A stretch of 44,509 nt of DNA from Porticoccaceae bacterium (GCA_029246925.1 JAQWMF010000023.1:1-44509), one strand, 5' to 3'; positions 9,560 through 17,329 are shown, counted from the first letter of the stretch. Numbers and translations: made by a program. Notes: generated from the letters alone by a model not told the origin.

Positions 9560-10543
9560 CTAATCAAAAAGTTTTGCTCTAACAGTTTGGCGATATGCCT
9601 TAGGTGTATCGCCAGACCACTGCCTAAAGCGCGATGAAAACCAAGTCGCATCTTTAAATCCGCTGAATCCAGCAATTTCTAATATAGATAGATCGGTATT
9701 TTTTAGTAAGTCACAGGCGAACGTCATTCGCACATGGGTCAAATAATCAACTGGCGTCTGGCCGGTTGCGGCTTTAAAACGTCGGTTAAAGGTGCGAGTA
9801 GTCATGCCAAACTGGTCAGACAGGTTAGGTATGCTTAGTGGCTTGGCAAGGTTATCCTGAATCCAAATTTGTGCTTGAGCAATAGCTTCGTCGCTATGTT
9901 TTCCCTGCCGCCTCCCTTCAAGGTTAGCAGATTCCGTTAGGTTGCGGATTTCATGAAAAAAGTTTCTTTGCGCTTGTCGTGCAATGACGCGACCAAAAAT
10001 ACGTTCTACCTGATGCATAATCAGTTCTGCCATTGCATTCACACTGGCTGCACAGTAGATATTGCCGGCCTGAGTCGTAAATTGCTGGCGCTCTAGTTGT
10101 ATTCTTGGGTAGCGGCGCTGAAGCTGATCAAAGTAGTGCCAATGGGTTGTAGCAGGCTTACCATCTAATAACCCCGCCTCAGCAAGAAAGCATACCCCGG
10201 TTCCAACAGCGGTAAAATTTGAATTTTTCCTATGTTGCTCCTGTAGCCATGGAATATAGGCATGGTATTTATCGACCACAGGTCGTGGATTACGCCACAT
10301 AGCTGGAATATGCACTAAGTCGCTTTCAAAAAGATCGCTAAGGGAATGCGTTGGGTGAAGGTCAAATCCGGCCGATGTTTTAACCGCCTTGCCATCGGGG
10401 CTTAACCAGCGAATATTAATTTCCTTGGTGTTTTCTCGGTTGGCGTGGGCAGCAGTTTGTGCAAAATTGAAAATTTCTGCGGCCAAGGTGGTGCTGGAAA
10501 CCAGCATATTGTCGCAAAGTAATAGGGTTAAATTAAAAATCAT
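9560..10543 (-). CDS. GlxA-type AraC family transcriptional regulator
   Basis: The chosen start at 10543 gives 327 aa (MIFNLTLLLCDNMLVSS...), a normal beginning for the DJ-1/PfpI-like sensor domain of GlxA-type regulators. The longest frame from 10681 would overlap the divergent fabY start and adds an unlikely AT-rich extension. The N-terminal ~200 residues are amidotransferase-like, with FLAEAGLLDGKPATTHW replacing the usual nucleophile region, so no enzyme activity is expected. The C-terminal two HTH motifs include GMTTRTFNRRFKAATGQTP and DLSILEIAGFSGFKDATWF. It is divergent from fabY and may control it; this is inference from position. Confidence 0.8.
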   Translation of the reverse strand: MIFNLTLLLCDNMLVSSTTLAAEIFNFAQTAAHANRENTKEINIRWLSPDGKAVKTSAGFDLHPTHSLSDLFESDLVHIPAMWRNPRPVVDKYHAYIPWLQEQHRKNSNFTAVGTGVCFLAEAGLLDGKPATTHWHYFDQLQRRYPRIQLERQQFTTQAGNIYCAASVNAMAELIMHQVERIFGRVIARQAQRNFFHEIRNLTESANLEGRRQGKHSDEAIAQAQIWIQDNLAKPLSIPNLSDQFGMTTRTFNRRFKAATGQTPVDYLTHVRMTFACDLLKNTDLSILEIAGFSGFKDATWFSSRFRQWSGDTPKAYRQTVRAKLFD

Positions 10544-10662
10544 AAATAAAAATATAACATAAAAGTCTGAATAATTAATTAAATTGGCTAAATTATTAAA
10601 TAAATGTGAGTGAATTACTATTAAACTGTTATAAAGCACATCAAATAATTTAGGGAGAAGGG

Positions 10663-12558
10663 ATGTCAGTTTCATTGCCACTTATTGTCGGTTATGGCGG
10701 ATACAATGCCGCTGGTCGTAGCTCATCAGATCAGGCATTTCGGCGCATGATTCTTGAATCGCTGCCGCAAAACCAGCAGCAGCAAACCATTGTCAGCCTT
10801 GCTTGCCTAATGGGTTTAGTGAAAAAGACAGAGCAGGGTTTTGAAACTGCAGATGCACAGGTTATTAATGCATCTGAAGTAGATAAACAGTATCGTAGTA
10901 CGGTTCTCAGTGGCACTCTTGTTAGAAAAATTACCTCTTTTGATCCAAGTGCAGTCTCGGGCAATAAAAAAGTCAATTTAAGCGCAAGTTCCGAGTCTCA
11001 GGCAGTTTTTACCATCGCCAAGCGTGATTTGCCCTCTGTTATGCCCAAGCATTGGCAGTTAACCGATTTACAGGACGGCAATTTTGAAGTTAAGTTGAGC
11101 GAAGACAGCGATCTTCTGGTTAGCTCTGACTATGAGCTGGCGGCAAAGGCCGCGGGGGAATTACCTCAAGGGTTTGATCCTGCCGACCACTACAACGCTC
11201 GTTTCCATCCGCGTACTTTGCAGATGGCATTAATGGGCGCCAGTGATGCGCTGCATTCGGTGGGTGTTGAATGGCAAACCATTGCCGATGCCGTTAAGCC
11301 TGATGAGGTAGGCGTTTACTCATCCAGTGGTTTTAGCCAAATGGGCGAAGAGGGTTTTGGCGGTCTATTTCAAGCGCGCTTAAAAGGCGGACGAACCACC
11401 GCTAAGCAGGTGCCTATGGGTCTTAATTCTATGCCTGCCGATTTTATTAATGCCTATGTGTTAGGTAGTGTCGGCCACACCGAAGCAATTACTGGCGCCT
11501 GTGCTACCTTCCTATATTGCCTACAGGCGGCAGTACGCGATATTCGCAGTGGCGTGCGTCGCGTCGCTATTGTGGGCAATGCTGAATCTGTGATTATGCC
11601 CGAGGTTTCCGAAGGCTTCTCCAATATGAGCGCCCTAGGCAGTGATGAAAATTTGTGTAAATTAGATGGTGCAGACACCCCAGATTGGCGTCGTGCCAGC
11701 CGTCCTTTTGGTGAAAACTGTGGCTTTACCCTAGCTGAGGGAACTCAGTACGTTGTTTTGATGGACGATGCGCTAACTGTCGAGCTAGGTGCAGATGTTC
11801 ATGGCGCCATACCCGAAATCTTTATTAATGCCGATGGTGTTAAAAAGTCTATTTCAGCGCCCGGTGTAGGCAATACGATTTCATTTGCCAAAGCTGTAGC
11901 GGCAGCTGCCAGTATTGTGGGTAAAGAAATCGTGCAGAATCACAGTTTTGTGCATGCCCATGGCTCCAGTACACCGGCAAATCGCACCACAGAATCAGAC
12001 TTAATTAATCGGGTAGCAGAAGCCTTTGATATTAATGACTGGCCGGTGACCGCGGTAAAATCCTATGTGGGCCACACTATCTCAACCGCCAGTGGCGATC
12101 AGCTAATGTCAGCTCTTGGCACGTTTAAGTACCAAATTATTCCCGGTATTAAGACCATTAGCGCAGTGGCTGATGATGTGAATCAGCAACATACCGTATT
12201 CCCACTGCAAGATATGGATATGAGCGACAACAATATGCATGTCGCCTTTATTAACTCTAAGGGGTTTGGCGGCAACAATGCGACGGCAATGGTGTTATCT
12301 CCCCAGCAAGCAGAAAAAATGATGGCGGCACGTTATGGTGATCAGCTCGAGGCTTACTTTGCCAAGCGCGAGATCACGAGAAATAACGCCGAAGCCTATG
12401 CCAATCGTGCTGATATCGCTCAGCTAGATGTTGTTTATCGTTTTGGTGAGTCTTTGGTCGATGAAGATAAGGTTGTGATCACCAAAGAGGGCATTAGTAT
12501 TCCTGGTTATGCTCAAGAGGTTGCTTTTGATATGGAAAATCCTTACTCAGATATGTAA
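10663..12558 (+). CDS. fabY: FabY-like beta-ketoacyl synthase
   Basis: 631 aa, much longer than FabB/FabF (~410) and close to Pseudomonas FabY (PA5174), which condenses acetyl-CoA with malonyl-ACP to start fatty acid synthesis. The N-terminus VGYGGYNAAGRSS matches that family from memory. The thiolase-fold triad is present: Cys in ITGACATF near residue 280, His in VHAHGSSTPANRT near 433, and His in YVGHTISTASGDQ near 471. Shine-Dalgarno AGGGAGAAGGG precedes the ATG. Its last 26 codons are repeated at 13364-13441 with synonymous changes only (see findings). It is divergent from the AraC-type regulator. Confidence 0.82.
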   Translation: MSVSLPLIVGYGGYNAAGRSSSDQAFRRMILESLPQNQQQQTIVSLACLMGLVKKTEQGFETADAQVINASEVDKQYRSTVLSGTLVRKITSFDPSAVSGNKKVNLSASSESQAVFTIAKRDLPSVMPKHWQLTDLQDGNFEVKLSEDSDLLVSSDYELAAKAAGELPQGFDPADHYNARFHPRTLQMALMGASDALHSVGVEWQTIADAVKPDEVGVYSSSGFSQMGEEGFGGLFQARLKGGRTTAKQVPMGLNSMPADFINAYVLGSVGHTEAITGACATFLYCLQAAVRDIRSGVRRVAIVGNAESVIMPEVSEGFSNMSALGSDENLCKLDGADTPDWRRASRPFGENCGFTLAEGTQYVVLMDDALTVELGADVHGAIPEIFINADGVKKSISAPGVGNTISFAKAVAAAASIVGKEIVQNHSFVHAHGSSTPANRTTESDLINRVAEAFDINDWPVTAVKSYVGHTISTASGDQLMSALGTFKYQIIPGIKTISAVADDVNQQHTVFPLQDMDMSDNNMHVAFINSKGFGGNNATAMVLSPQQAEKMMAARYGDQLEAYFAKREITRNNAEAYANRADIAQLDVVYRFGESLVDEDKVVITKEGISIPGYAQEVAFDMENPYSDM

Positions 12559-12642
12559 TAAATAAGGTTAAACCGACAGGCACTTTAAACTGGTCTATAT
12601 TTATTTTGTTCAGGGTTAATAAATAAGTTGGAGACGAGTGAC
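12481..12642 (+). repeat. Direct repeat copy 1: fabY tail plus RDD promoter
   Basis: Matches 13364-13525 over 162 bp with no gaps. There are 5 differences in the 78-bp coding part, all silent, and 5 in the 84-bp noncoding part. It includes the presumed promoter TCTATATTTATT and Shine-Dalgarno GTTGGAG of the following RDD gene. Confidence 0.95.
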
Positions 12643-13083
12643 ATGGAAGATGCTGAAAATAACATTGTTTATGCGGGTTTTTGGTTAAGATTTTGCGCCA
12701 CAGCAATTGATAATATTTTAATTATTTTGTTGACCTGTATGCCTGTATCTATGATTTATGGATTTGATAAGTATAAAAACAATGACAGCTTTTATTTGGG
12801 TCCGTGGCATTTTCTTATAGAGTTTGTAATCCCAGTAATGCTTGTAATTTGGTTGTGGGTGCGTTTTTCTGCAACACCCGGGAAGATGTTGTTGCGGCTG
12901 AAAGTTGTTGATATCAAAACATTACAGCCTATTAGTTTTCGTCAGGCGATTATTAGATACTTTGGCTACGTGCCATCTATACTCTGTTTTCTCATAGGGA
13001 TTATTTGGATTGCCTTCGATAAACATAAGCAGGGCTGGCACGACAAATTGGCATCAACAGCGGTAATTAGAGTAACTAAGTGA
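12643..13083 (+). CDS. RDD family membrane protein, copy 1
   Basis: 146 aa from ATG 12643, with GGAG nine nt upstream; a TTG 15 nt earlier is less likely. It has the RDD signature VYAGFWLRFCATAIDNILI (R and D residues of the first helix), a central hydrophobic helix (IEFVIPVMLVIWLWVRF), TPGKMLLRLKVVD, and the last helix FLIGIIWIAFDKHKQGWHDKLA. RDD proteins are small inner-membrane proteins of mostly unknown role, some linked to transport. It is about half identical to copy 2 while their upstream regions are nearly identical. It is followed by a convergent protease fragment. Confidence 0.85.
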   Translation: MEDAENNIVYAGFWLRFCATAIDNILIILLTCMPVSMIYGFDKYKNNDSFYLGPWHFLIEFVIPVMLVIWLWVRFSATPGKMLLRLKVVDIKTLQPISFRQAIIRYFGYVPSILCFLIGIIWIAFDKHKQGWHDKLASTAVIRVTK

Positions 13084-13092
13084 GATCTTTGC

Positions 13093-13365
13093 TTAGCGAC
13101 TTAGGCTAGTATCAATCTTTGAATCAACGCGCCTTGCCTGCCCAATCCATTCAGTACTTTCCTTGCTATCCTTTGCTGTCTGAACAGTAAATCTTCCGCC
13201 ATGTATGGCGATAACATCTCCGCTTGCGTTTAATAAAGGACTTCCCGAGCTACCTTCTTGAACGGGGCAGTTATGAAGCACTAATTTGTCGCTATTGAGA
13301 TGGGAGTGGTGAATTTTGTTACATCTAGCTTGCTTGAAGATCTTTGAATCAGGGCTTATCAAAAC
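13093..13365 (-). pseudogene. 3' fragment of a trypsin-like protease gene
   Basis: Encodes only the C-terminal third of a protease like the one at 15849-16613. It keeps HNCPVQEGSSGSPLL with the catalytic Ser, IHGGRF, and WIGQARRVDSKID near the end, but lacks the signal peptide, catalytic His and Asp. The 5' end is cut where the sequence switches to a copy of the fabY tail, at about 13358-13366. It is therefore inactive. The reading frame is still open, so the truncation looks fairly recent. Confidence 0.85.
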
Positions 13366-13525
13366 CAAAGAGGGTATTAGTATTCCCGGTTATGCTCAAG
13401 AGGTTGCTTTTGATATGGAGAACCCTTATTCAGATATGTAATAAATAAGGTTAAACCGACAGGCACTTTTAACTGGTCTATATTTATTGTGTTCAGGGTT
13501 AATAAATAAGTTGGAGACCAGTATC
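13364..13525 (+). repeat. Direct repeat copy 2: fabY tail plus RDD promoter
   Basis: Second copy of 12481-12642, fused to the truncated protease fragment. It encodes the last 25 FabY residues and stop without the rest of the gene. It carries its own RDD promoter and Shine-Dalgarno region. Confidence 0.95.
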
Positions 13526-13969
13526 ATGGAGGATACAGAAAATAAGGTTGTGTATGCGGGATTTTGGATTCGCGCATTAGCCACCGCAATAGATACTGTT
13601 ATTCTGCTAGTCCTTGTCACCCTGCCTTTAACCCTTATCTATGGGGTTCATGATTATTGGTACAGCTACGAGGAGTATTTTCTGGGTTTTTGGGATGTAA
13701 TGCTCGGTTATGTGATGCCAGTGATATTCACTATTTGGTTTTGGTTACGTTACCAGGGAACACCCGGAAAGATTTTATTGAAGCTCCAAATTGTCGATGC
13801 TAAAACTATGACTGCCCTAACATTGCGGCAAGCTGTTGTTAGGTACTTCGGTTATTTTCTCTCTATTCTAGTTATTCTTATGGGCTTTTTCTGGATTGCC
13901 TTTGATCAGCGCAAGCAGGCTTGGCATGACAAGCTGGCCGGCTCGGTAGTTATTGTAAAACCACAGTAG
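13526..13969 (+). CDS. RDD family membrane protein, copy 2
   Basis: 147 aa from ATG 13526, GGAG upstream. Same layout as copy 1: VYAGFWIRALATAIDTVIL, a central helix VMPVIFTIWFWLRY, TPGKILLKLQIVD, RQAVVRYFGY and WIAFDQRKQAWHDKLAG. Identity with copy 1 is roughly half, far lower than for the preceding 162-bp repeat, so the two coding regions come from different alleles or have diverged under selection. It is followed by the lipoprotein genes rather than directly by a protease. Confidence 0.85.
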   Translation: MEDTENKVVYAGFWIRALATAIDTVILLVLVTLPLTLIYGVHDYWYSYEEYFLGFWDVMLGYVMPVIFTIWFWLRYQGTPGKILLKLQIVDAKTMTALTLRQAVVRYFGYFLSILVILMGFFWIAFDQRKQAWHDKLAGSVVIVKPQ

Positions 13970-14021
13970 GGTATGTGGCGGGCTTAGAATAGCAAGACCT
14001 CTCAGCCATGGATGGTGCCTG

Positions 14022-14384
14022 ATGCTTTGTATTAGACTCAGTTTGCTTGTGGTAGCGTTGTGCTGTTGCCTGTTGGGTTGTAGCAACCGCGGGCATGAAC
14101 ATTCGCCAAGCAAAGATTCTCAACCTTCGAATATGAAACAGCCCACCGAGGGTCTAGAGGTTATTCATCAGGGAGATGAATATAGATTGGGCGATAGTGC
14201 TAAAAAGTTTCAGGTTATATCTTCTAAGGAGCAGTATGAGGCCACTTTAATGGCCTACCAAAATTCCGATAAGGTACGTAGGATTGATTTTTCAACCCAT
14301 AAGATTTTGTTAGTCGATATGGGGGCGAGAAGTGCCAAGCATTCTCTTGATCCTGAGAGTATTCCTGCGGTTGTCGATAGGTAA
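14022..14384 (+). CDS. Lipoprotein, N-terminal part, ended by a probable frameshift
   Basis: 120 aa beginning with a lipoprotein signal, hydrophobic stretch then LLGC lipobox. After a polar linker it has GLEVIHQGDEY, KKFQVISSKEQYEA and IDFSTHKILLVDMGARS, which align with the next gene. The frame stops at 14382-14384. One extra G in the GG at 14380-14381 would restore the frame into 14381-14947, giving one lipoprotein of about 308 aa with two tandem copies of the same domain. The fold pattern resembles the PrcB C-terminal domain, but that is a weak resemblance. It is probably surface or periplasmic; function unknown. Confidence 0.6.
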   Translation: MLCIRLSLLVVALCCCLLGCSNRGHEHSPSKDSQPSNMKQPTEGLEVIHQGDEYRLGDSAKKFQVISSKEQYEATLMAYQNSDKVRRIDFSTHKILLVDMGARSAKHSLDPESIPAVVDR

Positions 14385-14947
14385 CTGTAGTCGATAATGT
14401 CGCTGGCTATGATTGTATATGGCCTGAAATAACTGTTCAGCCCTATATGTTTTTATTGGTGCCCACCACCAAGGATATTTTGGTTCGCGAAGAACAGCTT
14501 ATCACGCACTGCCGTCGCGATTATCAATCGTCGCCAACGGAGTCTTTGGCGGTACAGGATATCGAGATTATTGAGCAGGGCAACTACAGTTATGCTTACG
14601 AAAATGCAATTAAGCAGGTACAGGTTATAAGTTCGTCGAAACATTACCAACAGTTATTGCTCAACTATCCCAATTCTACAGTTCCCCAGATTGATTTTTC
14701 CCTCTATAGGGTTTTGCTAGTAGATATGGGTATGCGATCAACTACAGGTTATTTTATAAAGTTGGATACCAGTAAGACGGTTGTCGAAAATGGTCGATTA
14801 GTCGTGGCTTTGGTCTATATCTTCCCCAGTGATAATTGTGTTACTGGTGGTGCCATTACTAACCCCTATAAATTTTTTCAGATCCCCTCCACTGGGCAGG
14901 TTGTGATTCGCGAACAGATTGAGCTTCTCGATTGCGCGGTTAATTAA
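14381..14947 (+). CDS. Lipoprotein, C-terminal part with end of repeat 1 and all of repeat 2
   Basis: Open from 14381; the first ATG is at 14447, giving 166 aa, but nothing indicates a real start there. The first ~45 codons (VAGYDCIWP ... QPYMFLLVP, ILVREEQLITHC) complete the domain broken in the preceding frame. The rest repeats that domain: IEIIEQGN, QVQVISSSKHYQQLL, IDFSLYRVLLVDMGMRS, NPYKFFQIPSTGQVVIREQ, LLDC. It is thus the second half of a two-domain lipoprotein split by a 1-nt frameshift. It lies between RDD copy 2 and a decayed protease end. Confidence 0.6.
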   Translation, partial: VTVVDNVAGYDCIWPEITVQPYMFLLVPTTKDILVREEQLITHCRRDYQSSPTESLAVQDIEIIEQGNYSYAYENAIKQVQVISSSKHYQQLLLNYPNSTVPQIDFSLYRVLLVDMGMRSTTGYFIKLDTSKTVVENGRLVVALVYIFPSDNCVTGGAITNPYKFFQIPSTGQVVIREQIELLDCAVN

Positions 14948-14958
14948 CGTAAAGCAGG

Positions 14959-15088
14959 CTATAGCTGGCGTAAAAAATTCTGTAGATCTTTTATCATTGA
15001 ACTGTCGGTACGCCTTGCCTGATTGATCCAAGATTGTATTTTACTTGCCCCTAAGCTGAGCGAATCAAAATCATATCTCTCTGTTTTA
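14959..15088 (-). pseudogene. Decayed 3' end of a second trypsin-like protease copy
   Basis: On the minus strand a stop at 14961-14959 is preceded by codons reading RYDFDSLSLGASKIQSW then INQARRTDSSMIKDLQ. This aligns with RFNFQTTKNSHKDPQW, IGQARRIDSMID of the intact protease at 15849-16613. Only about 40 codons remain, with no catalytic residues. It marks the end of cassette 2 and directly precedes cassette 3. Confidence 0.65.
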
Positions 15089-15299
15089 ACTTTTTGTTAT
15101 TTATAACTAGTCTATATTCAATTTATCGGTGGTTAATACATGAGTTGGAGATAAGTGTCATGGAAGATGCTAAAAATAAAGTTGTTTATGCGGGCTTTTG
15201 GGTAAGATTTAGCGCGAATGCATTTAACTACGCGCCTGCGGCGCCGGAAGCTCGTACCTCGCACCGATTATTGCGACGCTATGTTTTACGAGGGCTCGA

Positions 15300-15686
15300 G
15301 TGAAATACAAGTGTTTTTGTAAGGCAACGAACCGAGAGGATAAAGAGCTTAGATACTCTCACAATTGGGTTGTTGCCAAACGGGATTTTTTTAAAGTCTT
15401 TGATGACCACATTGAGTGTGGAAGCTGGAATATTCCTTTCTCAGAAGTAGAGTCTGCCCACTTATATAAAGCAAAACAGATTTTCATCCCAGTTAATGTC
15501 CTCCAGCTAGTAACCGAGAAAGGCAACTATCAGTTTGGATTCAATCCTTGGGCTAATCCATTTAAACACCTAAGTATTGAGTATGAGCAAAGTGAAATTA
15601 AACTAGTCTATTCCACGTACAGCATCGTGATTCGTGTTTTTTTAGTGGCCTACCTCGGGTATTTGGCGTGGGGGAAGGTGTTTTAG
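15300..15686 (+). CDS. Hypothetical protein inside the disrupted RDD gene
   Basis: 128 aa from a GTG at 15300. A small globular beta-rich protein (RDFFKVFDDHIECGSWNIPFSEVESAHLY), loosely like a bacterial PH domain, with one hydrophobic helix at the C-terminus (YSIVIRVFLVAYLGYLAW). I do not recognise a named family. It lies in a segment with a GC-rich leading edge (about 15226-15300) unlike its neighbours, followed by its own hairpin terminator. The arrangement suggests cargo brought in as a unit. Confidence 0.55.
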   Translation: MKYKCFCKATNREDKELRYSHNWVVAKRDFFKVFDDHIECGSWNIPFSEVESAHLYKAKQIFIPVNVLQLVTEKGNYQFGFNPWANPFKHLSIEYEQSEIKLVYSTYSIVIRVFLVAYLGYLAWGKVF

Positions 15687-15731
15687 GTTTTAGCGTCCTC
15701 GCAAGCGACTAACACCACTCTTGGGGGTTCT

Positions 15732-15758
15732 AAGACTTGGAGCATGCATAAGTCTTTT
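15732..15758 (+). terminator. Hairpin terminator after the 128-aa gene
   Basis: Perfect 7-bp arms AAGACTT and AAGTCTT around an 11-nt loop, followed by TT. The U-run is short, so efficiency is uncertain. Confidence 0.5.
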
Positions 15759-15848
15759 ACTCGAAACTTTTGCTCATAGGGATCATATGGGTTGCATTCG
15801 ATAAACGAAAGCAGGGTTGGCATGATAAGTTGGCATCAACCGCTGTGA

Positions 15849-16613
15849 TTAGAACGAATAAGTGAGCTCTAAGCCTAGCGACCTCAGACTAAGGTCGATC
15901 ATTGAATCAATGCGTCTAGCCTGACCGATCCATTGTGGATCTTTATGGCTATTTTTTGTTGTCTGAAAATTAAATCTTCCGCCGTGTACTGCCACTAGTT
16001 CACTACTTTGCCCATCAATAATAGGGCTTCCCGAGCTCCCCACATCGGCGGGGCAGTTATGTAGCAATAGTTTGTCGCTTGTAACATGAGTGTTATTAAT
16101 TTTTTGGCATTCCGTCTGTTTAAAATTATCTAAATCAGAGCTAATAAAACTAAGCTTTGATGCTTCGCTAGAAAAATTCTTAGAGAGCTTTAAAGTTGGC
16201 TGATAGGCGCGATGTTTTAGCTTGATAAAAATAAGATCAGACTCAGCTTGGTCAACTTTATCGCTATTTTTGGTTGAGTAGTTGTGGGCAGATATTGTCT
16301 TAAATTCAATACCACCAAGTCGTTTATTTTGTGGTCGGTAATCGCATTGGCTAAACAGTTGGTCGGTTTGTGGGTTATAAATAACATGGGCGGCGGTCAC
16401 AATAACGGAGTGATTGGCGGCAAAATCTTTGGGTACTTTAATATGAGTGGCAATTCCACGGATACCACCATCGCAGTAAATTGTACCCACGGCTTGGGTA
16501 TAATCTTCGGCAATTAAGGGCATGGGGTTAAAAATTAACAGGCTAGACAACAGCTTTAAAAAGCTTTGCTTATTGAGGCTAGACCTGTTTCTCACTAACT
16601 CATATCTCCCCAA
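15849..16613 (-). CDS. Exported trypsin-like serine protease
   Basis: 254 aa. The N-terminus has a basic stretch and hydrophobic segment (FLKLLSSLLIFNPMPLIAED) consistent with a signal peptide. The chymotrypsin-fold triad is visible: His in VTAAHV, Asp in ESDLIFIKL, Ser in DVGSSGSPI. Several Cys (YCDGG, QCDYRP, ECQKI, HNCPA) could form disulfides in the periplasm. It is the only intact copy of three in this locus. Its start overlaps the rsmE stop by 19 nt, so it may be cotranscribed with the SAM operon. Substrate unknown. Confidence 0.78.
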   Translation of the reverse strand: MGRYELVRNRSSLNKQSFLKLLSSLLIFNPMPLIAEDYTQAVGTIYCDGGIRGIATHIKVPKDFAANHSVIVTAAHVIYNPQTDQLFSQCDYRPQNKRLGGIEFKTISAHNYSTKNSDKVDQAESDLIFIKLKHRAYQPTLKLSKNFSSEASKLSFISSDLDNFKQTECQKINNTHVTSDKLLLHNCPADVGSSGSPIIDGQSSELVAVHGGRFNFQTTKNSHKDPQWIGQARRIDSMIDLSLRSLGLELTYSF

Positions 16614-17326
16614 AGGGATTGCAGGATAGATATTGCAGCTAGGGGGGCGGTTTCTGTACGCAGTACTCTGGGCCCTATGGCTAAAGGCAGAAAATCAAAG
16701 GATGTTGCCTGTTCGATTTCCCGCTCGCTGAGGCCACCCTCTGGACCTATAAGCAATGCAATCTCGCCACTTGGTGGTGACATTTCTCCAAGACTTTTTG
16801 CGCTTCTGTGATGCAGTACTAATTTGAGTGATGCTTCACAGTGTTGTTGCCATTGTTCTAGCAAGATGGGGTTATTTATTTGCGGAACGCTGTTGCGCTG
16901 GCTCTGTTCACAGGCGCTGATAGCTACCTGTTGCCAGTGGCGGACTTTTTTGCCCAGCCTGTCGCCGCTGAGTTTTACTTCACAGCGTTCGGTAAATAAG
17001 GGTGTTATTTCACTCACCCCCAGTTCGGTGGCTTTTTGCATAATCCAATCCATGCGTTCACCGCGCGATATACCAATTGCCAAATGAATGCACAGGGGCG
17101 ATTCTCGGTCTACATCTGCAAAGTGGTTGATGGCAACCGAGGCCTTGCCCTTTTTGGCTTCCACTAGTTCGCCACTGTACTCGCCGCCCCTGCCGTTAAA
17201 CAGGCATACTGGCTGCCCAGAAGTCATTCGTAGCACCGAGGTCAAATGGCGTGCTGCACCGGCTTCAAGCTCAATACAGTCGCCAATAGACAGGGGTTGC
17301 GGCGAATAGACTCTGGGAATACGCAT
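16595..17326 (-). CDS. rsmE: 16S rRNA m3U1498 methyltransferase RsmE
   Basis: A 243-aa SPOUT-class enzyme with an N-terminal PUA-like domain (MRIPRVYSPQ, AARHLTSVLRM) and a C-terminal trefoil-knot domain carrying LLIGPEGGLSEREIE and IGPRVLRTETAPLAA. It methylates N3 of U1498 in 16S rRNA using SAM. It starts 3 nt after the metF stop, so it belongs to the SAM cycle operon. No unusual features in the protein. Confidence 0.94.
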   Translation of the reverse strand: MRIPRVYSPQPLSIGDCIELEAGAARHLTSVLRMTSGQPVCLFNGRGGEYSGELVEAKKGKASVAINHFADVDRESPLCIHLAIGISRGERMDWIMQKATELGVSEITPLFTERCEVKLSGDRLGKKVRHWQQVAISACEQSQRNSVPQINNPILLEQWQQHCEASLKLVLHHRSAKSLGEMSPPSGEIALLIGPEGGLSEREIEQATSFDFLPLAIGPRVLRTETAPLAAISILQSLWGDMS

Positions 17327-17329
17327 GGT

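Larger units (their letters stand above)
15160..15865 (+). pseudogene. RDD family gene, copy 3, split by an insertion
   Basis: The 5' end (15160 to about 15227) reads MEDAKNKVVYAGFWVRFSAN and shares Shine-Dalgarno and promoter layout (CTAGTCTATATT, GAGTTGGAGA) with copies 1 and 2. Homology then stops and resumes at 15773-15865 with LIGIIWVAFDKRKQGWHDK and ASTAVIRTNK before the stop. About 540 bp of unrelated sequence containing the 128-aa gene replaces the middle of the RDD gene. No membrane protein can be made. The tail is followed by the intact convergent protease. Confidence 0.75.

Noticed and set aside
10544-10681. Longer N-terminus of the AraC-type regulator
   Set aside because: It would overlap the fabY start, is AT-rich, and does not fit the start of the GlxA-type domain; ATG 10543 gives the normal N-terminus.
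12628-12642. TTG start for RDD copy 1
   Set aside because: The TTG overlaps the Shine-Dalgarno GTTGGAG, which serves ATG 12643.
15210-15730. Integron gene cassette with an attC site
   Set aside because: One end has ATTTAAC, which fits RYYYAAC, but no matching GTTRRRY or paired L/R boxes occur at the other end.
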